Assembly: GCA_036826475.1 (NCBI GenBank)
Contig: DAISWG010000012.1
Location: 1-64,000, forward strand
DNA: 64,000 nucleotides
DNA from: Miltoncostaea sp036826475
GTDB lineage: Bacteria; Actinomycetota; Thermoleophilia; Miltoncostaeales; Miltoncostaeaceae
Direction of reading: 5' to 3'
Below the pieces are notes generated by a model. It had not been told where the DNA came from. It did no database searches and saw only the letters and a list, made by a program, of their open reading frames with translations. The translations under genes were made by a program, and so were the position numbers. This document shows positions 8,219-16,275 of the stretch, piece after piece; position 1 is the first letter of the stretch; each line of letters starts with the position of its first letter.

Positions 8219-9496
8219 ATGTCCCAGATCGCCCGCGTCCACGCCCGCCAGATCCTCGACTCGCGGGGGCAGCCGACCGTCGAGGTCGAGGTGGGCCTCG
8301 TGTCGGGCGCGGTGGGGCGGGCCGCGGTGCCGTCGGGGGCGAGCACCGGGGCGTTCGAGGCGCTGGAGCTGCGCGACGGCGACCCGTCGGTGTACGCCGG
8401 CAAGGGCGTGATGAAGGCGGTCGCCAACGTCGAGGACGAGCTTGCGGGCGTGCTGGTGGGGCGCGACGCGTCCCAGCAGGCCGTGATCGACCGGACGATG
8501 ATCGAGTTCGACGGCACCCCCAACAAGGAGCGCCTGGGCGCGAACGCCATCCTCGGCTGCTCGCTGGCCGTCGCGCAGGCCGCCGCCGCGGAGGCCGGCC
8601 TGCCGCTCTACCGCTACCTCGGCGGCGCGCGGGCGCACCGCCTGCCCGTGCCGATGATGAACATCCTCAACGGGGGCGCGCACGCCGACAACTCGGTGGA
8701 CCTCCAGGAGTTCATGGTCGCGCCGGTCGGCGCGCGCACCTTCGCCGACGCGCTGCGGATGGGCGCCGAGGTGTACGCGTCGCTCAAGACGGTGCTGCGC
8801 GGCCGGGGCCTGGGCACCGGCGTCGGCGACGAGGGCGGCTTCGCGCCGGATCTGGCGAGCAACCAGGACGCGCTCGACGTGATCATGGAGGCGATCACCG
8901 CGGCGGGGTACACGCCGGGCGAGCAGATCGCGCTGGCCCTCGACCCCGCCACCACCGAGCTGTACCGGGACGGCGCGTACCACCTGGAGGGGGAGGGCCG
9001 CACCCTGACCCCCGCCGAGATGGTGGGGTACTGGGAGGATCTGTGCGGGCGCTACCCCATCGTCTCCATCGAGGACGGCATGGCCGAGGAGGACTGGGAC
9101 GGCTGGGTGGCCCTCACGCAGGCGCTGGGCGACCGGGTGCAGCTGGTGGGCGACGACCTGTTCGTCACCAACAGCCAGCGCCTGGCGAAGGGCATCGAGC
9201 TGGGCGCCGGCAACGCGATCCTGATCAAGGTCAACCAGATCGGCACGCTCTCCGAGACGCTCGCGGCGATGGACCTGGCGAGCCGCTCGGGCTATGCCTC
9301 GATGGTCTCCCACCGCTCCGGCGAGACGGAGGACACGTTCATCGCCGACCTGGCCGTCGCGACCGGGGCCGGCCAGATCAAGACCGGGGCGCCGTCGCGG
9401 AGCGAGCGGGTGGCCAAGTACAACCAGCTCATCCGGATCGAGGAGGGGCTCGGCCCCGCCTCGACCTACCCGGGACGGTCGGCCTTCAGCAAGTGA
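8219..9496 (+). CDS. eno: Enolase
   Basis: A 425-residue protein with the complete enolase signature set: the N-terminal RQILDSRGQPTVEVEV, GASTGAFEALELRD, NILNGGAHADNSVDLQEFM, the Mg-binding FALDP-like ALALDPATTE and SIEDGMAEED, LVGDDLFVTN, the catalytic lysine in ILIKVNQIGTLSE, and MVSHRSGETEDTFIADLAV near residue 360. It converts 2-phosphoglycerate to phosphoenolpyruvate. The downstream order enolase - FtsB-like - DUF501 is typical of actinobacteria. Confidence 0.98.
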   Translation: MSQIARVHARQILDSRGQPTVEVEVGLVSGAVGRAAVPSGASTGAFEALELRDGDPSVYAGKGVMKAVANVEDELAGVLVGRDASQQAVIDRTMIEFDGTPNKERLGANAILGCSLAVAQAAAAEAGLPLYRYLGGARAHRLPVPMMNILNGGAHADNSVDLQEFMVAPVGARTFADALRMGAEVYASLKTVLRGRGLGTGVGDEGGFAPDLASNQDALDVIMEAITAAGYTPGEQIALALDPATTELYRDGAYHLEGEGRTLTPAEMVGYWEDLCGRYPIVSIEDGMAEEDWDGWVALTQALGDRVQLVGDDLFVTNSQRLAKGIELGAGNAILIKVNQIGTLSETLAAMDLASRSGYASMVSHRSGETEDTFIADLAVATGAGQIKTGAPSRSERVAKYNQLIRIEEGLGPASTYPGRSAFSK

Positions 9497-9553
9497 CCAC
9501 GCGGGTGGCAGGAACGCGGTGGGCGGGGGCCAATCCCGAGGTGACCGGGGCCC

Positions 9554-9913
9554 GTGGGCCCGATCCGACCTCCCGGGGCCGCTGCGATCCGAGTCAGGCG
9601 AATCATCGTGGCGGGAGTGCTGACGGCGCTCCTGCTCGGCTACATCGGGCCGGTGAGGGGCTACCTGGAGCAGCGGTCGACGCTGCGGCAGGAGCAGGCG
9701 CGGCTGCACGAGCTGGAGCAGACCCGCGACGCGCTGCGCACCCAGATCGCCGACCTCGGCCAGCCGGCCGTGCTGGAGGCCCGCGCCCGCGAGCTGGGGC
9801 TGGTCGAGCCGGGCGAGCGGGCGTTCGTGGTGCGCGGCGACCTCGACCCCCCGCCGCCCCCGGAGCCGAAGGATGACGGCGGCGGCCTCGGGTGGCTCAC
9901 CGGGCTCTTCTGA
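9554..9913 (+). CDS. FtsB/DivIC-family septum formation initiator protein
   Basis: The protein has 119 residues, with a short cytoplasmic N-terminus, one transmembrane helix (about residues 15-33, IIVAGVLTALLLGYIGPV), a coiled coil at about 38-68 (RQEQARLHELEQTRDALRTQ) and the family signature LEARARELGLVEPGERAFVV. A proline-rich patch and a hydrophobic end follow. FtsB/DivIC proteins act at the division septum with FtsL and FtsQ. GTG 9554 is chosen because GAGGTG lies ten bases upstream. An inner GTG at 9608 would cut into the membrane helix. It overlaps the next gene by 41 bases. Confidence 0.82.
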   Translation: MGPIRPPGAAAIRVRRIIVAGVLTALLLGYIGPVRGYLEQRSTLRQEQARLHELEQTRDALRTQIADLGQPAVLEARARELGLVEPGERAFVVRGDLDPPPPPEPKDDGGGLGWLTGLF

Positions 9914-10352
9914 CCGTGCCGCCGTCGCGGCGCTGCTCGGACGCACCCCGTTCACCGACTTCCGCGTGGCGGTGCGCTGCCCGCACGGCGGCCCGGCCGT
10001 GGTGCGCAACCCCCCGCGCGACCTGCGTGGACGGCCCTTCCCGACCCGGGACTGGCTGACGTGCCGGGCGCTGGTGGAGGCGGTCAGCCGCCTGGAGGCG
10101 CAGGGCGGCGTGCGGATGCTGGAGGACGACCCGGAGATGGCGGGCCCCCTCGCCGAGGCGCACGCCCGCCACGGGGCGCTGCACGACGGCCACCGGGTCG
10201 CCGGCCTGGGGGATCCGGCGCACGTGAAGTGCCTCCACGCGCACCTGGCGTTCGCGATGGACGAGGGCGGCTCCCCGGTGGGCGACTGGATCGCGGCGCG
10301 CGCCGACCTGCGCTGGCCCGACGTGTGCTGCGTCACGCGGGTGGGCGGGTGA
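9873..10352 (+). CDS. DUF501 family protein
   Basis: A 159-residue protein of the DUF501 family. Its hallmarks are visible: LLGRTPFTDFRVAVRCPHGGPAVV, PTRDWLTCRALVEAVSRLEAQGG, and DPAHVKCLHAHLAFAMDEGGSPVGDWI, followed by a WPD..C pair near the end. The conserved Cys and His residues (RCPHG, KCLHAH, CC) suggest metal binding, but the biochemical role of the family is unknown. Position after enolase and FtsB is the normal actinobacterial context. The start overlaps the FtsB-like gene in another frame. Confidence 0.88.
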   Translation: MTAAASGGSPGSSDRAAVAALLGRTPFTDFRVAVRCPHGGPAVVRNPPRDLRGRPFPTRDWLTCRALVEAVSRLEAQGGVRMLEDDPEMAGPLAEAHARHGALHDGHRVAGLGDPAHVKCLHAHLAFAMDEGGSPVGDWIAARADLRWPDVCCVTRVGG

Positions 10353-10675
10353 GCCCCCGGCCGCGCGACGCGGCGGTCGCCGCCGCCCGCTTCCAGTGGG
10401 AGGACGGCCTGGCGCGGCTCGCGGAGCCGGCGCCCGCGGCCGTGGCCCGCGCGCGCCGCCGGATCGTGGAGGCGGTGCACGACGAGCTGCGGCGCCGGGT
10501 GGGGCTCACGTTCACGACCGCCCGGCTGGTGGAGGTCTACGACGGCGCCTCGGGGTGGTATCTCGACCTGGCGGCGCGGGTCGCGCCGCGCGAGCCGGAC
10601 GCGTGGGAGCCGTCGGCGGCCCTCGACGGCGCGTTCGCCACGTACGCCCGCCAGGCGTCGGACGCGCGGCTGTGA
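10349..10675 (+). CDS. Small hypothetical protein downstream of DUF501
   Basis: The product is 108 residues, starting at a GTG that overlaps the DUF501 stop (GTGA). It is predicted helical and Arg/Ala-rich (VARARRRIVEAVHDELRRRVG), with a conserved-looking centre TFTTARLVEVYDGASGWYLDLA and no membrane segment or signal. I do not recognise the family. It is clearly part of the eno-ftsB-DUF501 transcript and has good codon bias. A role related to the division/DUF501 unit is only a guess from position. Confidence 0.7.
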   Translation: MSPRPRDAAVAAARFQWEDGLARLAEPAPAAVARARRRIVEAVHDELRRRVGLTFTTARLVEVYDGASGWYLDLAARVAPREPDAWEPSAALDGAFATYARQASDARL

Positions 10676-10932
10676 GCACCAGCAACCCGGGCGCGCCGCG
10701 CCCGCGCAATCCGCGCCGGCCCCCCAAGCGCAAGATCCGGCTGGCGCTCGCGCTGGTGATGGTGGCGATCGCCCTGGTGGGCGGGATCGTGATCGGCTAC
10801 GCCGCCCGGGGCGACTCCCCGCCGGGGGCGGCCGTGACCGAGTCGCGGACGGTGCCGGTGGTGACCGTCACCGTTCCGGAGGGCAGCGTCACCGCGCCGA
10901 CCTCGACCGCGCCGGCCGCCACCGCGCCGTAA
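10672..10932 (+). CDS. Small single-pass membrane protein
   Basis: The protein has 86 residues and starts at a GTG overlapping the previous stop (GTGA). A proline/arginine-rich cytoplasmic N-terminus is followed by one transmembrane helix (LALALVMVAIALVGGIVIGY) and a Thr/Val/Pro-rich outer tail (TVPVVTVTVPEGSVTAP). The layout resembles the N-terminal half of the LytR_C protein at 24773 (basic/Pro region, membrane helix, TVT repeats) but without a LytR_C domain. Function unknown. It is the last gene of the eno unit, followed at once by a hairpin. Confidence 0.65.
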   Translation: MSTSNPGAPRPRNPRRPPKRKIRLALALVMVAIALVGGIVIGYAARGDSPPGAAVTESRTVPVVTVTVPEGSVTAPTSTAPAATAP

Positions 10933-10937
10933 AGGCT

Positions 10938-10966
10938 GGCGGGGAAATACGGCCGACTTCCCCGCC
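10938..10966. terminator. Bidirectional hairpin terminator
   Basis: GGCGGGGAA (10938-10946) and TTCCCCGCC (10958-10966) form a perfect 9-bp stem with an 11-base loop. The hairpin lies in the 39-base gap between two convergent genes. Confidence 0.65.
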
Positions 10967-10971
10967 GGACC

Positions 10972-11988
10972 TCAAGGGTCGGCGCCGGCGCGCGGGCGCC
11001 GCGACGCGCCCGGGGCCGGGGCGGTCCACATCTCGACCAGCTGCGGGTCGCTGGTCTCGCCGCGCTCGATCAGGGCGTGGATCTGCGGCAGCGCACGGAC
11101 GTTCAGCGAGATGTGCCGCTGGCCGACGCTGGGCTTCTCGATGAGCATCCCGGCGCGGATGAGCGCCTCGCCCACCGCCAGCGCCTGGCGGCGGTCGTGG
11201 GCGGCCGCGCCGCGCGCGAAGTGGTCGAACTCGGTGTGGTAGCCGGGACCGACCTTCCCCATCCGGAGCATCCGCTGGAGCACGACGCGGGCGTGCCGGC
11301 GGCGCGGGCAGGGGTCGTCCTCGATCCGCAGGCTCGGCGCGGCCTCGGGCGTCGGGGGCGGGGCGGTGCCGAGGCCCTGGGCGCGCAGGAGCGGTACAAG
11401 ATCCGGCTCGTGCGTGTCCTCGTCGAACGGCAGGCCCTGGGCGGCGAGCGCGAGGGCCACGTCGATCGGGTGCCGGTGCAGCTCGCGGGCCATGCGCGCC
11501 AGGCCGGTGGCGCCGGTGGCGTCGCCGGGGGCGAGGGGCACCGGGGGACCGTCGACCGGCACGTCGCCGGGGAGCTCGGCGAGCAGGGCGGGCACCTCCG
11601 CCAGGGCGTCGGCGGCGACGTCCTCGACCAGCCACGGGAGCACGAGTGCGACGTGTCCGCGCCAGTCGCGCAGGGCGATGGCCCCGGGGTCGGCGTCGAG
11701 GGGGTCGACAGCGGTGTTGATCGCGGCGACCAGGAGGCGCGCGGCGTGGCGGGGGGCGAACGCGCGCGCATGACCGGTGGTGAGCGGCAGCAGCCAGGCG
11801 GGGTCGCCGAGGGGCGTGCGGCCCGACCAGATCCAGAACACCGGGACCTTGTCGTGGAGGGTCCCGCACGACGCCTCGAGGGTCTTCAGGACGGCGTCGT
11901 CGCCGTCCCCCCGCTGCCAGGCCCACAGGCCCCTGGCGACCTCACCGGGATGACGCAGCAGATCACTCTTCGTCACGGCGGTCGCCAT
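10972..11988 (-). CDS. Hypothetical protein with a possible C-terminal winged-helix region
   Basis: The product is 338 residues from the ATG at 11988. The N-terminal part is rich in Trp and hydrophobics (ARGLWAWQRGDGDDAV, VPVFWIWSGRTPLGD, HARAFAPRHAARLLVAAINT). The C-terminal ~90 residues (VLQRMLRMGKVGPGYHTEFDHFARG, DRRQALAVGEALIRAGMLIEKPSVGQRHISLN) have the alternating helix and basic-wing look of a winged-helix domain. I do not recognise a named family. It overlaps the preceding gene by 16 bases and appears to be the last member of the fliK'/flhB' transcript, so a flagellar link is possible but unproven. Confidence 0.65.
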   Translation of the reverse strand: MATAVTKSDLLRHPGEVARGLWAWQRGDGDDAVLKTLEASCGTLHDKVPVFWIWSGRTPLGDPAWLLPLTTGHARAFAPRHAARLLVAAINTAVDPLDADPGAIALRDWRGHVALVLPWLVEDVAADALAEVPALLAELPGDVPVDGPPVPLAPGDATGATGLARMARELHRHPIDVALALAAQGLPFDEDTHEPDLVPLLRAQGLGTAPPPTPEAAPSLRIEDDPCPRRRHARVVLQRMLRMGKVGPGYHTEFDHFARGAAAHDRRQALAVGEALIRAGMLIEKPSVGQRHISLNVRALPQIHALIERGETSDPQLVEMWTAPAPGASRRPRAGADP

Positions 11989-12557
11989 GGGGCAACGGTA
12001 GCGCGGGCGGCCACGGCGATCCCCGCGTCCCAGCCGGGTGCCCGCCCGCCGGGCGGCAGCGGGACGGCGGCGGCGTCGACCCCCGCCCGGGTGAGCAGCC
12101 AGGAGATGGTGGAGTTGGAGTTCCACATCTCGCCGGCGCCCAGGGAGTCGCGGCCCCACACGGGGGTGGGGACCTGCGGGGCGAGCGCCAGGAGCGCGCC
12201 GGCCTGCGCCGGGTCGTCCCCCAGGCGCACCGGGCTCGCGACGGCCTCGGCGACGTCGGGGATGACCCCGTCGCGCCACCGTCGCACCTCGTAGCGGAAC
12301 AGGCGCAGGCGGCCCAGCGCGCGCAGGCCGACGGCGCCCTCGGCCACGACGCCGCGCTCCGGCGGCCCCGCCCAGGCGGGCGCCTGCTCCACCACGAACC
12401 GCCCCTCCGGTGCGACCACCTCGAGCGCCGAGTGGTACAGGTCGCGGCGGGGGCGGCGCTGCGCCAGGGCGGCGACCGCCTCGAAGGCGACGCCGTTGAG
12501 GCGCACGCTCCGGCCGCCTGCGCCGAGCGGGAGCCAGAAGAGGTCGATGCCCGCCAT
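11973..12557 (-). CDS. Conserved hypothetical protein with an NlpC/P60-like pattern
   Basis: A 194-residue protein with no signal or membrane helix. Two blocks stand out: YHSALEVVAPEGRFVVEQAPAW (about residues 40-62) and PVWGRDSLGAGEMWNSNSTISWLL (about 143-167). A His followed by a Glu-ending strand, then a late N-S-rich helix, recalls circularly permuted NlpC/P60-type hydrolases. Here the expected catalytic Cys would be Asn or Ser, so either the resemblance is false or the enzyme is altered. Function unassigned. It follows the flhB-like gene by 33 bases. Confidence 0.65.
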   Translation of the reverse strand: MAGIDLFWLPLGAGGRSVRLNGVAFEAVAALAQRRPRRDLYHSALEVVAPEGRFVVEQAPAWAGPPERGVVAEGAVGLRALGRLRLFRYEVRRWRDGVIPDVAEAVASPVRLGDDPAQAGALLALAPQVPTPVWGRDSLGAGEMWNSNSTISWLLTRAGVDAAAVPLPPGGRAPGWDAGIAVAARATVAPWRPP

Positions 12558-12590
12558 CGCCGGGATCGTCGCCGGTCCCGGCCCGCGCGG

Positions 12591-12914
12591 CTAGTCCGGG
12601 AGCCCCCGGGTGGTCGTCGCGAAGGCGGAGTTGGCGCGGTACGCCCAGGCCAGGACCTCGGCGATCACGTCGTACAGCTCGGCGGGGATCATCGCGCCCA
12701 GGTCGAGCACGGCGAGCGCCTCGACCAGGTCGGGGTCCTCGCGCAGCGGCAGGTCGTGCGCGCGGGCCATCTCGACGATCCGCTCGGCGACGGGGCCGGC
12801 GCCGGACGCCGTGACGCGCGGGGCGCCCCCCTCGTCGCGCCGGTAGCGGAGGGCGACGGCGCGGGGGCGACGCTCCGGGCGCTCGCGGGGGGCGGGGAGG
12901 TCCGCGCCGCTCAC
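12591..12914 (-). CDS. FlhB C-terminal-domain-like flagellar protein
   Basis: The product is 107 residues from a GTG that overlaps the upstream stop. It corresponds to the cytoplasmic C-terminal domain of FlhB/YscU export-switch proteins: AVALRYRRDEGGAPRVTASG, AERIVEMARAHDLPLREDPDLVEALAVLDLG, IPAELYDVIAEVLAWAYR. The autocleavage NPTH motif and the four membrane helices of true FlhB are absent, as in the stand-alone FlhX/FlhB2-type proteins. These are thought to work with the type III export gate during substrate switching. Its operon partner is a FliK-like protein, which fits that role. Confidence 0.85.
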   Translation of the reverse strand: MSGADLPAPRERPERRPRAVALRYRRDEGGAPRVTASGAGPVAERIVEMARAHDLPLREDPDLVEALAVLDLGAMIPAELYDVIAEVLAWAYRANSAFATTTRGLPD

Positions 12915-14503
12915 GCGGAGATGTCCAGGCCGGAGGACGGGGGCGGCTCGAGCAGGCGCTCGGGTGGCGGCCCGCCCATCCGCTCGACGCTGACGCTGGC
13001 CGACCGCGACGCGCGCCGCAGCGACTCGGCGAGCTCCCCGGACCGCTCGCCCAGGAACGCCCGGGCGGGCTCCCCCGTGGTGCGGACCGTCGCATCGACT
13101 CCGGCCGGGCCGGCGGTCGCCTCGATCATCACGGGGCCGAGGGCGGAGAGGTGGAGCAGGAACGCGACCTTCCGGGGCCGGTCGCCGCCGTCGCGGCCGT
13201 CGCCTCCGCCGTCGGGGTGGATGCGGACCTCGGCGGTGCCACCTCCGGGGAGGGGGAGCTGGAGGTACGCGCCGTTCTGCGCCGACGGGTCCGCCGCCTG
13301 GGCCGCGGCGCCCTGCGCGGCGGCGGGCAGCGGCAGGCTCGCCCCCGCCAGGGCCTGGGCGGCGATCCCGTCGGCCGCCCCGGCCGCGGCGCGCGCGACG
13401 GCGACATCCACACCGGGATGGTCGGCCAGCGCCTGCAGCAGCGCCCGCAGCGGCGCCCGCTCCGGGATCTCCCCCGAGCGGAGCCGATGCTCCAGGTTCA
13501 CCCCGAGGCCCGCGAGCGCCCGCCGGAGCGCCTGCGCGGATCCCTGGGTCGCGTCGGCCCCCACGTCCCCGGTCAGGGTCGCCAGCGCCGTCGCCAGCGC
13601 CCTGAGTGACGTCTCGGGGCCATCGGCCTCCGCCGCCGTCAACCCGGCCTGGGCGTTCGCGCCGGGGACGGTTCCGGGGGGTTGATCGAATGATCGCGGG
13701 GTCGGCGATCGAAGGAGCGACATCCCCGGATCGGGCTGGACGCCCGGGATCGCGGCCGCCGGGCGTTCAGTGCTGAACATGACGTTCATCTGGCCGGTGG
13801 CCTGGCCGGTGGCGGGGCCGGTGCCCGGGAGGGTTCCCTGGGAGGGGGTCCCGGTCCGGGCGGCGAGGGCGTCGGCGAGGGCGGTGAGGGTCCGGCCGAG
13901 GGGGGCGCCCTCCAGGAGCTGGGCGAGGCCGGCGACGGACGCCGGGGTCGCCGGGAGGCCCGCGGCCTCGAGGCGGGCGAAGGCCGCGGCCTGGGCGGGG
14001 GTCGACACCCCCGCCGCCGCGGCGCGGGCCGCGAGCGCGGCGGCGGGGGCGCCGGGCGGCACCTCCACCCCGGCGTCGGCCAGGGCCGCCAGGAGCGAGC
14101 CGGCGGCACCCGGGGGCACCCCGGCCTGCGCCAACGCGGTCGCCGGCGACGCCGGCACCGGCGGGCCGGGCAGGCCCGCGGCGCCCGGCGCGCCCTCCGG
14201 CATCACCCGCAGGGTCACCCGGTCGGCACCCGTCTGGGCCACCTGCAGGCGGACCGTGGCGCCCGGCTCCATCGGCAGGTCGCTCGCCGCCGTCAGCACG
14301 CCGCCTGCGAGGGCCAGCTCCACCTGCCCGGCGCCCGCCGCGATCACCCGCGCCGCCAGCACCTGCCCCTGCGTGACCCCCAGGACCTGCGAGGGCGCGA
14401 CCGCGATCGACGGAGCCGCGGGCGCCGCGGCGGCCGGCGCCCCGACCGCGGCCGCGGCGGCGGGGACGGGCGCGGGCACGGCGGCGGTGACGTTGCTCGA
14501 CAT
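12911..14503 (-). CDS. FliK-like hook-length control / flagellar protein
   Basis: A 530-residue protein. The long N-terminal and middle parts are Ala/Pro/Gly-rich and probably disordered. The last ~110 residues resemble the FliK C-terminal (Flg_hook) domain: LQLPLPGGGTAEVRIHPD, KVAFLLHLSALGPVMIEATAG, VDATVRTTGEPARAFL, then a SGELAESLRRASRSASVSV helix. FliK proteins measure the hook and signal FlhB to switch export. The ATG at 14503 is preceded by AAGGAGGGGG; a longer frame from 14611 lacks support. It overlaps the FlhB-like gene and is divergent from flgF. A second FliK downstream of fliI, outside the window, is possible. Confidence 0.75.
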   Translation of the reverse strand: MSSNVTAAVPAPVPAAAAAVGAPAAAAPAAPSIAVAPSQVLGVTQGQVLAARVIAAGAGQVELALAGGVLTAASDLPMEPGATVRLQVAQTGADRVTLRVMPEGAPGAAGLPGPPVPASPATALAQAGVPPGAAGSLLAALADAGVEVPPGAPAAALAARAAAAGVSTPAQAAAFARLEAAGLPATPASVAGLAQLLEGAPLGRTLTALADALAARTGTPSQGTLPGTGPATGQATGQMNVMFSTERPAAAIPGVQPDPGMSLLRSPTPRSFDQPPGTVPGANAQAGLTAAEADGPETSLRALATALATLTGDVGADATQGSAQALRRALAGLGVNLEHRLRSGEIPERAPLRALLQALADHPGVDVAVARAAAGAADGIAAQALAGASLPLPAAAQGAAAQAADPSAQNGAYLQLPLPGGGTAEVRIHPDGGGDGRDGGDRPRKVAFLLHLSALGPVMIEATAGPAGVDATVRTTGEPARAFLGERSGELAESLRRASRSASVSVERMGGPPPERLLEPPPSSGLDISA

Positions 14504-14561
14504 CCCCCTCCTTGTCGTCGCGCGCGAGGCGTCACGTGAGCCTCGGGCCCGGTCCCGCAGG

Positions 14562-14589
14562 TCAAGTGGCGTCACGGGCCTGCCGATGA
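14562..14589 (+). promoter_or_regulatory. FliA/SigD-type promoter of the flgF operon
   Basis: TCAAG at 14562 and GCCGATGA at 14582-14589 are separated by 15 bases, matching the flagellar sigma consensus (TAAA-N15-GCCGATAA class). The ATG at 14586 lies inside the -10 element, so it cannot be the flgF start on this transcript. Confidence 0.72.
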
Positions 14590-14624
14590 ACGCAGGGAAC
14601 GGATTCACCACGGAAGGCCGGGGT

Positions 14625-15356
14625 TTGCTCAGAGGGATCTACATCGCGGCGAGCGGACTGCTCGCCGAGAGCGCGCGACAGGACGTCATCGCCAACAACC
14701 TGGCGAACGCGACGACCACCGGCTTCAAGCGCAGCGAGAGCACGGCGCACCCGTTCAGCTCCATGCTGCTGCACAACATGGGCCAGGCCGGCGCACCAGC
14801 CATCGGGACGATGGAGATGGGCGCGGAGGTCGACGGCATCGACCGGATCGACACCCAGGGGGCCCTGCGCTTCACCGGCAACAACCTGGACCTCGCCCTC
14901 GTGGGCGCGGGCCACTTCACGATCGACACGCCCAACGGGCGCCGATACACCCGGGACGGGTCGTTCGGCCTCGACGACAACGGGCGCCTGGTGACCAAGG
15001 AGGGGAACCCCGTCCTCGGGGTGGCCGGGCCGATCACGCTGGACCGCGGCGAGGTGAAGATCGCCGCCGACGGAACGATCTCGCAGGGCGGGCAGGTCAA
15101 GGGCAAGGTTCTGCTCACCGACCTCGACCCGGCCTCGATCACCACGGAGGGTGGAAGCCTCTACACCGGCACGGCGACCGGGACGTCGACGGCGTCGGTG
15201 CGCCAGAACCACCTCGAGAGCAGCACGGTCAACGTGGTCTCCGAGATGGTGGACCTGATCCGCGTCATGCGCGCGTTCGAGTCCAACCAGAAGTCCGTCC
15301 AATCGCACGACGAGGCCCTCCAGGCCTCCATCCAGAAGGTCGGTGCGGTCGCGTAG
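14625..15356 (+). CDS. flgF: Flagellar proximal rod protein FlgF (FlgG family)
   Basis: The product is 243 residues from TTG 14625. The start is chosen because GGAAGG lies seven bases upstream, the N-terminus then reads LLRGIYIAASGLLAES as in the family, and the promoter overlaps the upstream ATG. The N-terminal Flg_bb_rod motif QDVIANNLANATTTGFKR is followed by GALRFTGNNLDLALVGAGHFTI, a central domain, and the C-terminal LESSTVNVVSEMVDLIRVMRAFESNQKSV heptad helix. It builds the flagellar rod outside the membrane. FlgF rather than FlgG is assigned by order and by the longer FlgG-like paralogue that follows. Confidence 0.85.
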   Translation: MLRGIYIAASGLLAESARQDVIANNLANATTTGFKRSESTAHPFSSMLLHNMGQAGAPAIGTMEMGAEVDGIDRIDTQGALRFTGNNLDLALVGAGHFTIDTPNGRRYTRDGSFGLDDNGRLVTKEGNPVLGVAGPITLDRGEVKIAADGTISQGGQVKGKVLLTDLDPASITTEGGSLYTGTATGTSTASVRQNHLESSTVNVVSEMVDLIRVMRAFESNQKSVQSHDEALQASIQKVGAVA

Positions 15357-15519
15357 CGGAGACGCCTGACAGCGAGCAACCCCAGAGCCGGACCGCCCCG
15401 ATGTGGCGGAAGCTCCGGAGGCCCGACGGATCGACGGCCTCCACCCCGCACCACCCGCTCGCCCACGACGCTCCGCCCGGCCCCGCCGTCTGCACGACGA
15501 CACGGAGGCACGAGGGCAG

Positions 15520-16275
15520 ATGATGGATGCGCTCTACTCGGCTGCCACGGGCATGATGGCCCAGCAGACGAGCATGGACGTGGTCGCCAACAACCTGGCG
15601 AACGCCACGACCACGGGCTTCAAGCGCGACCGGATGGACATGGTCGATCTCGCCTACCAGCCCTTCCGCCTGCCCACCGGCAAGGACGGCCAGGTGGGTC
15701 TCGGCGCGGCGCCCGGCGCCCTGGGCAAGGAGCACGAGCAGGGCGCCCTCCAGAACACGGGGCGCGCGCTGGACGTCGCGATCCAGGGCGAGGGTTTCTT
15801 CCAGGTGACGCGCCCGGACGGCTCGCTCGCCTACACCCGCGCCGGCAACCTCCAGGTCGACGCGGGCGGGCGCCTCGGCACCCCCGGCGGCGACCTGCTG
15901 CAGCCGCGCATCACGGTCCCCGCCGCCGCGAGCGACGTCACCATCGCCCCCAACGGCACGGTGAGCGCCACGATCAACGGCGCGGTCACCAGGATCGGCC
16001 AGCTCCAGACGGCGAGCTTCGCGAACCCCTCGGGGCTCCAGGCCGCCGGCGACAGCGTCTTCACCGCCAGCGCCAACTCGGGGGCCGCCGACGTCGGCGC
16101 CCCCGGCACCGGCACCCGCGGCCAGCTCTCCCAGGGCGTCCTGGAGGGATCCAACGTGAACGTCGGCCAGGAGATGATCTCCCTCATCGTCACGCAGCGC
16201 GCGTTCGAGGCCTCCAGCAAGGTGGTCTCGGCGAGCGACGAGATGATGGGCATGGCGAACGGGCTGCGCCGATGA
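15520..16275 (+). CDS. flgG: Flagellar distal rod protein FlgG
   Basis: A 251-residue protein, close to the usual FlgG length of about 260. The N-terminus is MDALYSAATGMMAQQTSMDVVANNLANATTTGFKR and the C-terminus is GVLEGSNVNVGQEMISLIVTQRAFEASSKVVSASDEMM; the middle shows VAIQGEGFFQVTRPDG. It polymerises into the distal rod that joins the hook. ATG 15520 follows a GA-rich stretch (GAGGCACGAGGGCAG); another ATG lies one codon later. The 163 bases before it contain only a weak FliA-like match (GCAAC at 15376, CCCGATGT at 15397). Confidence 0.9.
   Translation: MMDALYSAATGMMAQQTSMDVVANNLANATTTGFKRDRMDMVDLAYQPFRLPTGKDGQVGLGAAPGALGKEHEQGALQNTGRALDVAIQGEGFFQVTRPDGSLAYTRAGNLQVDAGGRLGTPGGDLLQPRITVPAAASDVTIAPNGTVSATINGAVTRIGQLQTASFANPSGLQAAGDSVFTASANSGAADVGAPGTGTRGQLSQGVLEGSNVNVGQEMISLIVTQRAFEASSKVVSASDEMMGMANGLRR

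Noticed and set aside
7568..10480. Long minus-strand open frame of about 970 codons across ogt, eno and DUF501
   Set aside because: The translation is a mirror of well-identified genes and contains no recognisable motifs; it is typical high-GC antisense openness.
14586..14624. ATG 14586 as the start of flgF
   Set aside because: It lies within the -10 of the FliA-type promoter and lacks an SD. TTG 14625 has GGAAGG and aligns with the FlgF/FlgG N-terminus.
15376..15404. FliA-type promoter before flgG (GCAAC, CCCGATGT)
   Set aside because: Both halves deviate and the spacing is one to two bases longer. It is mentioned under flgG only, as a weak candidate.
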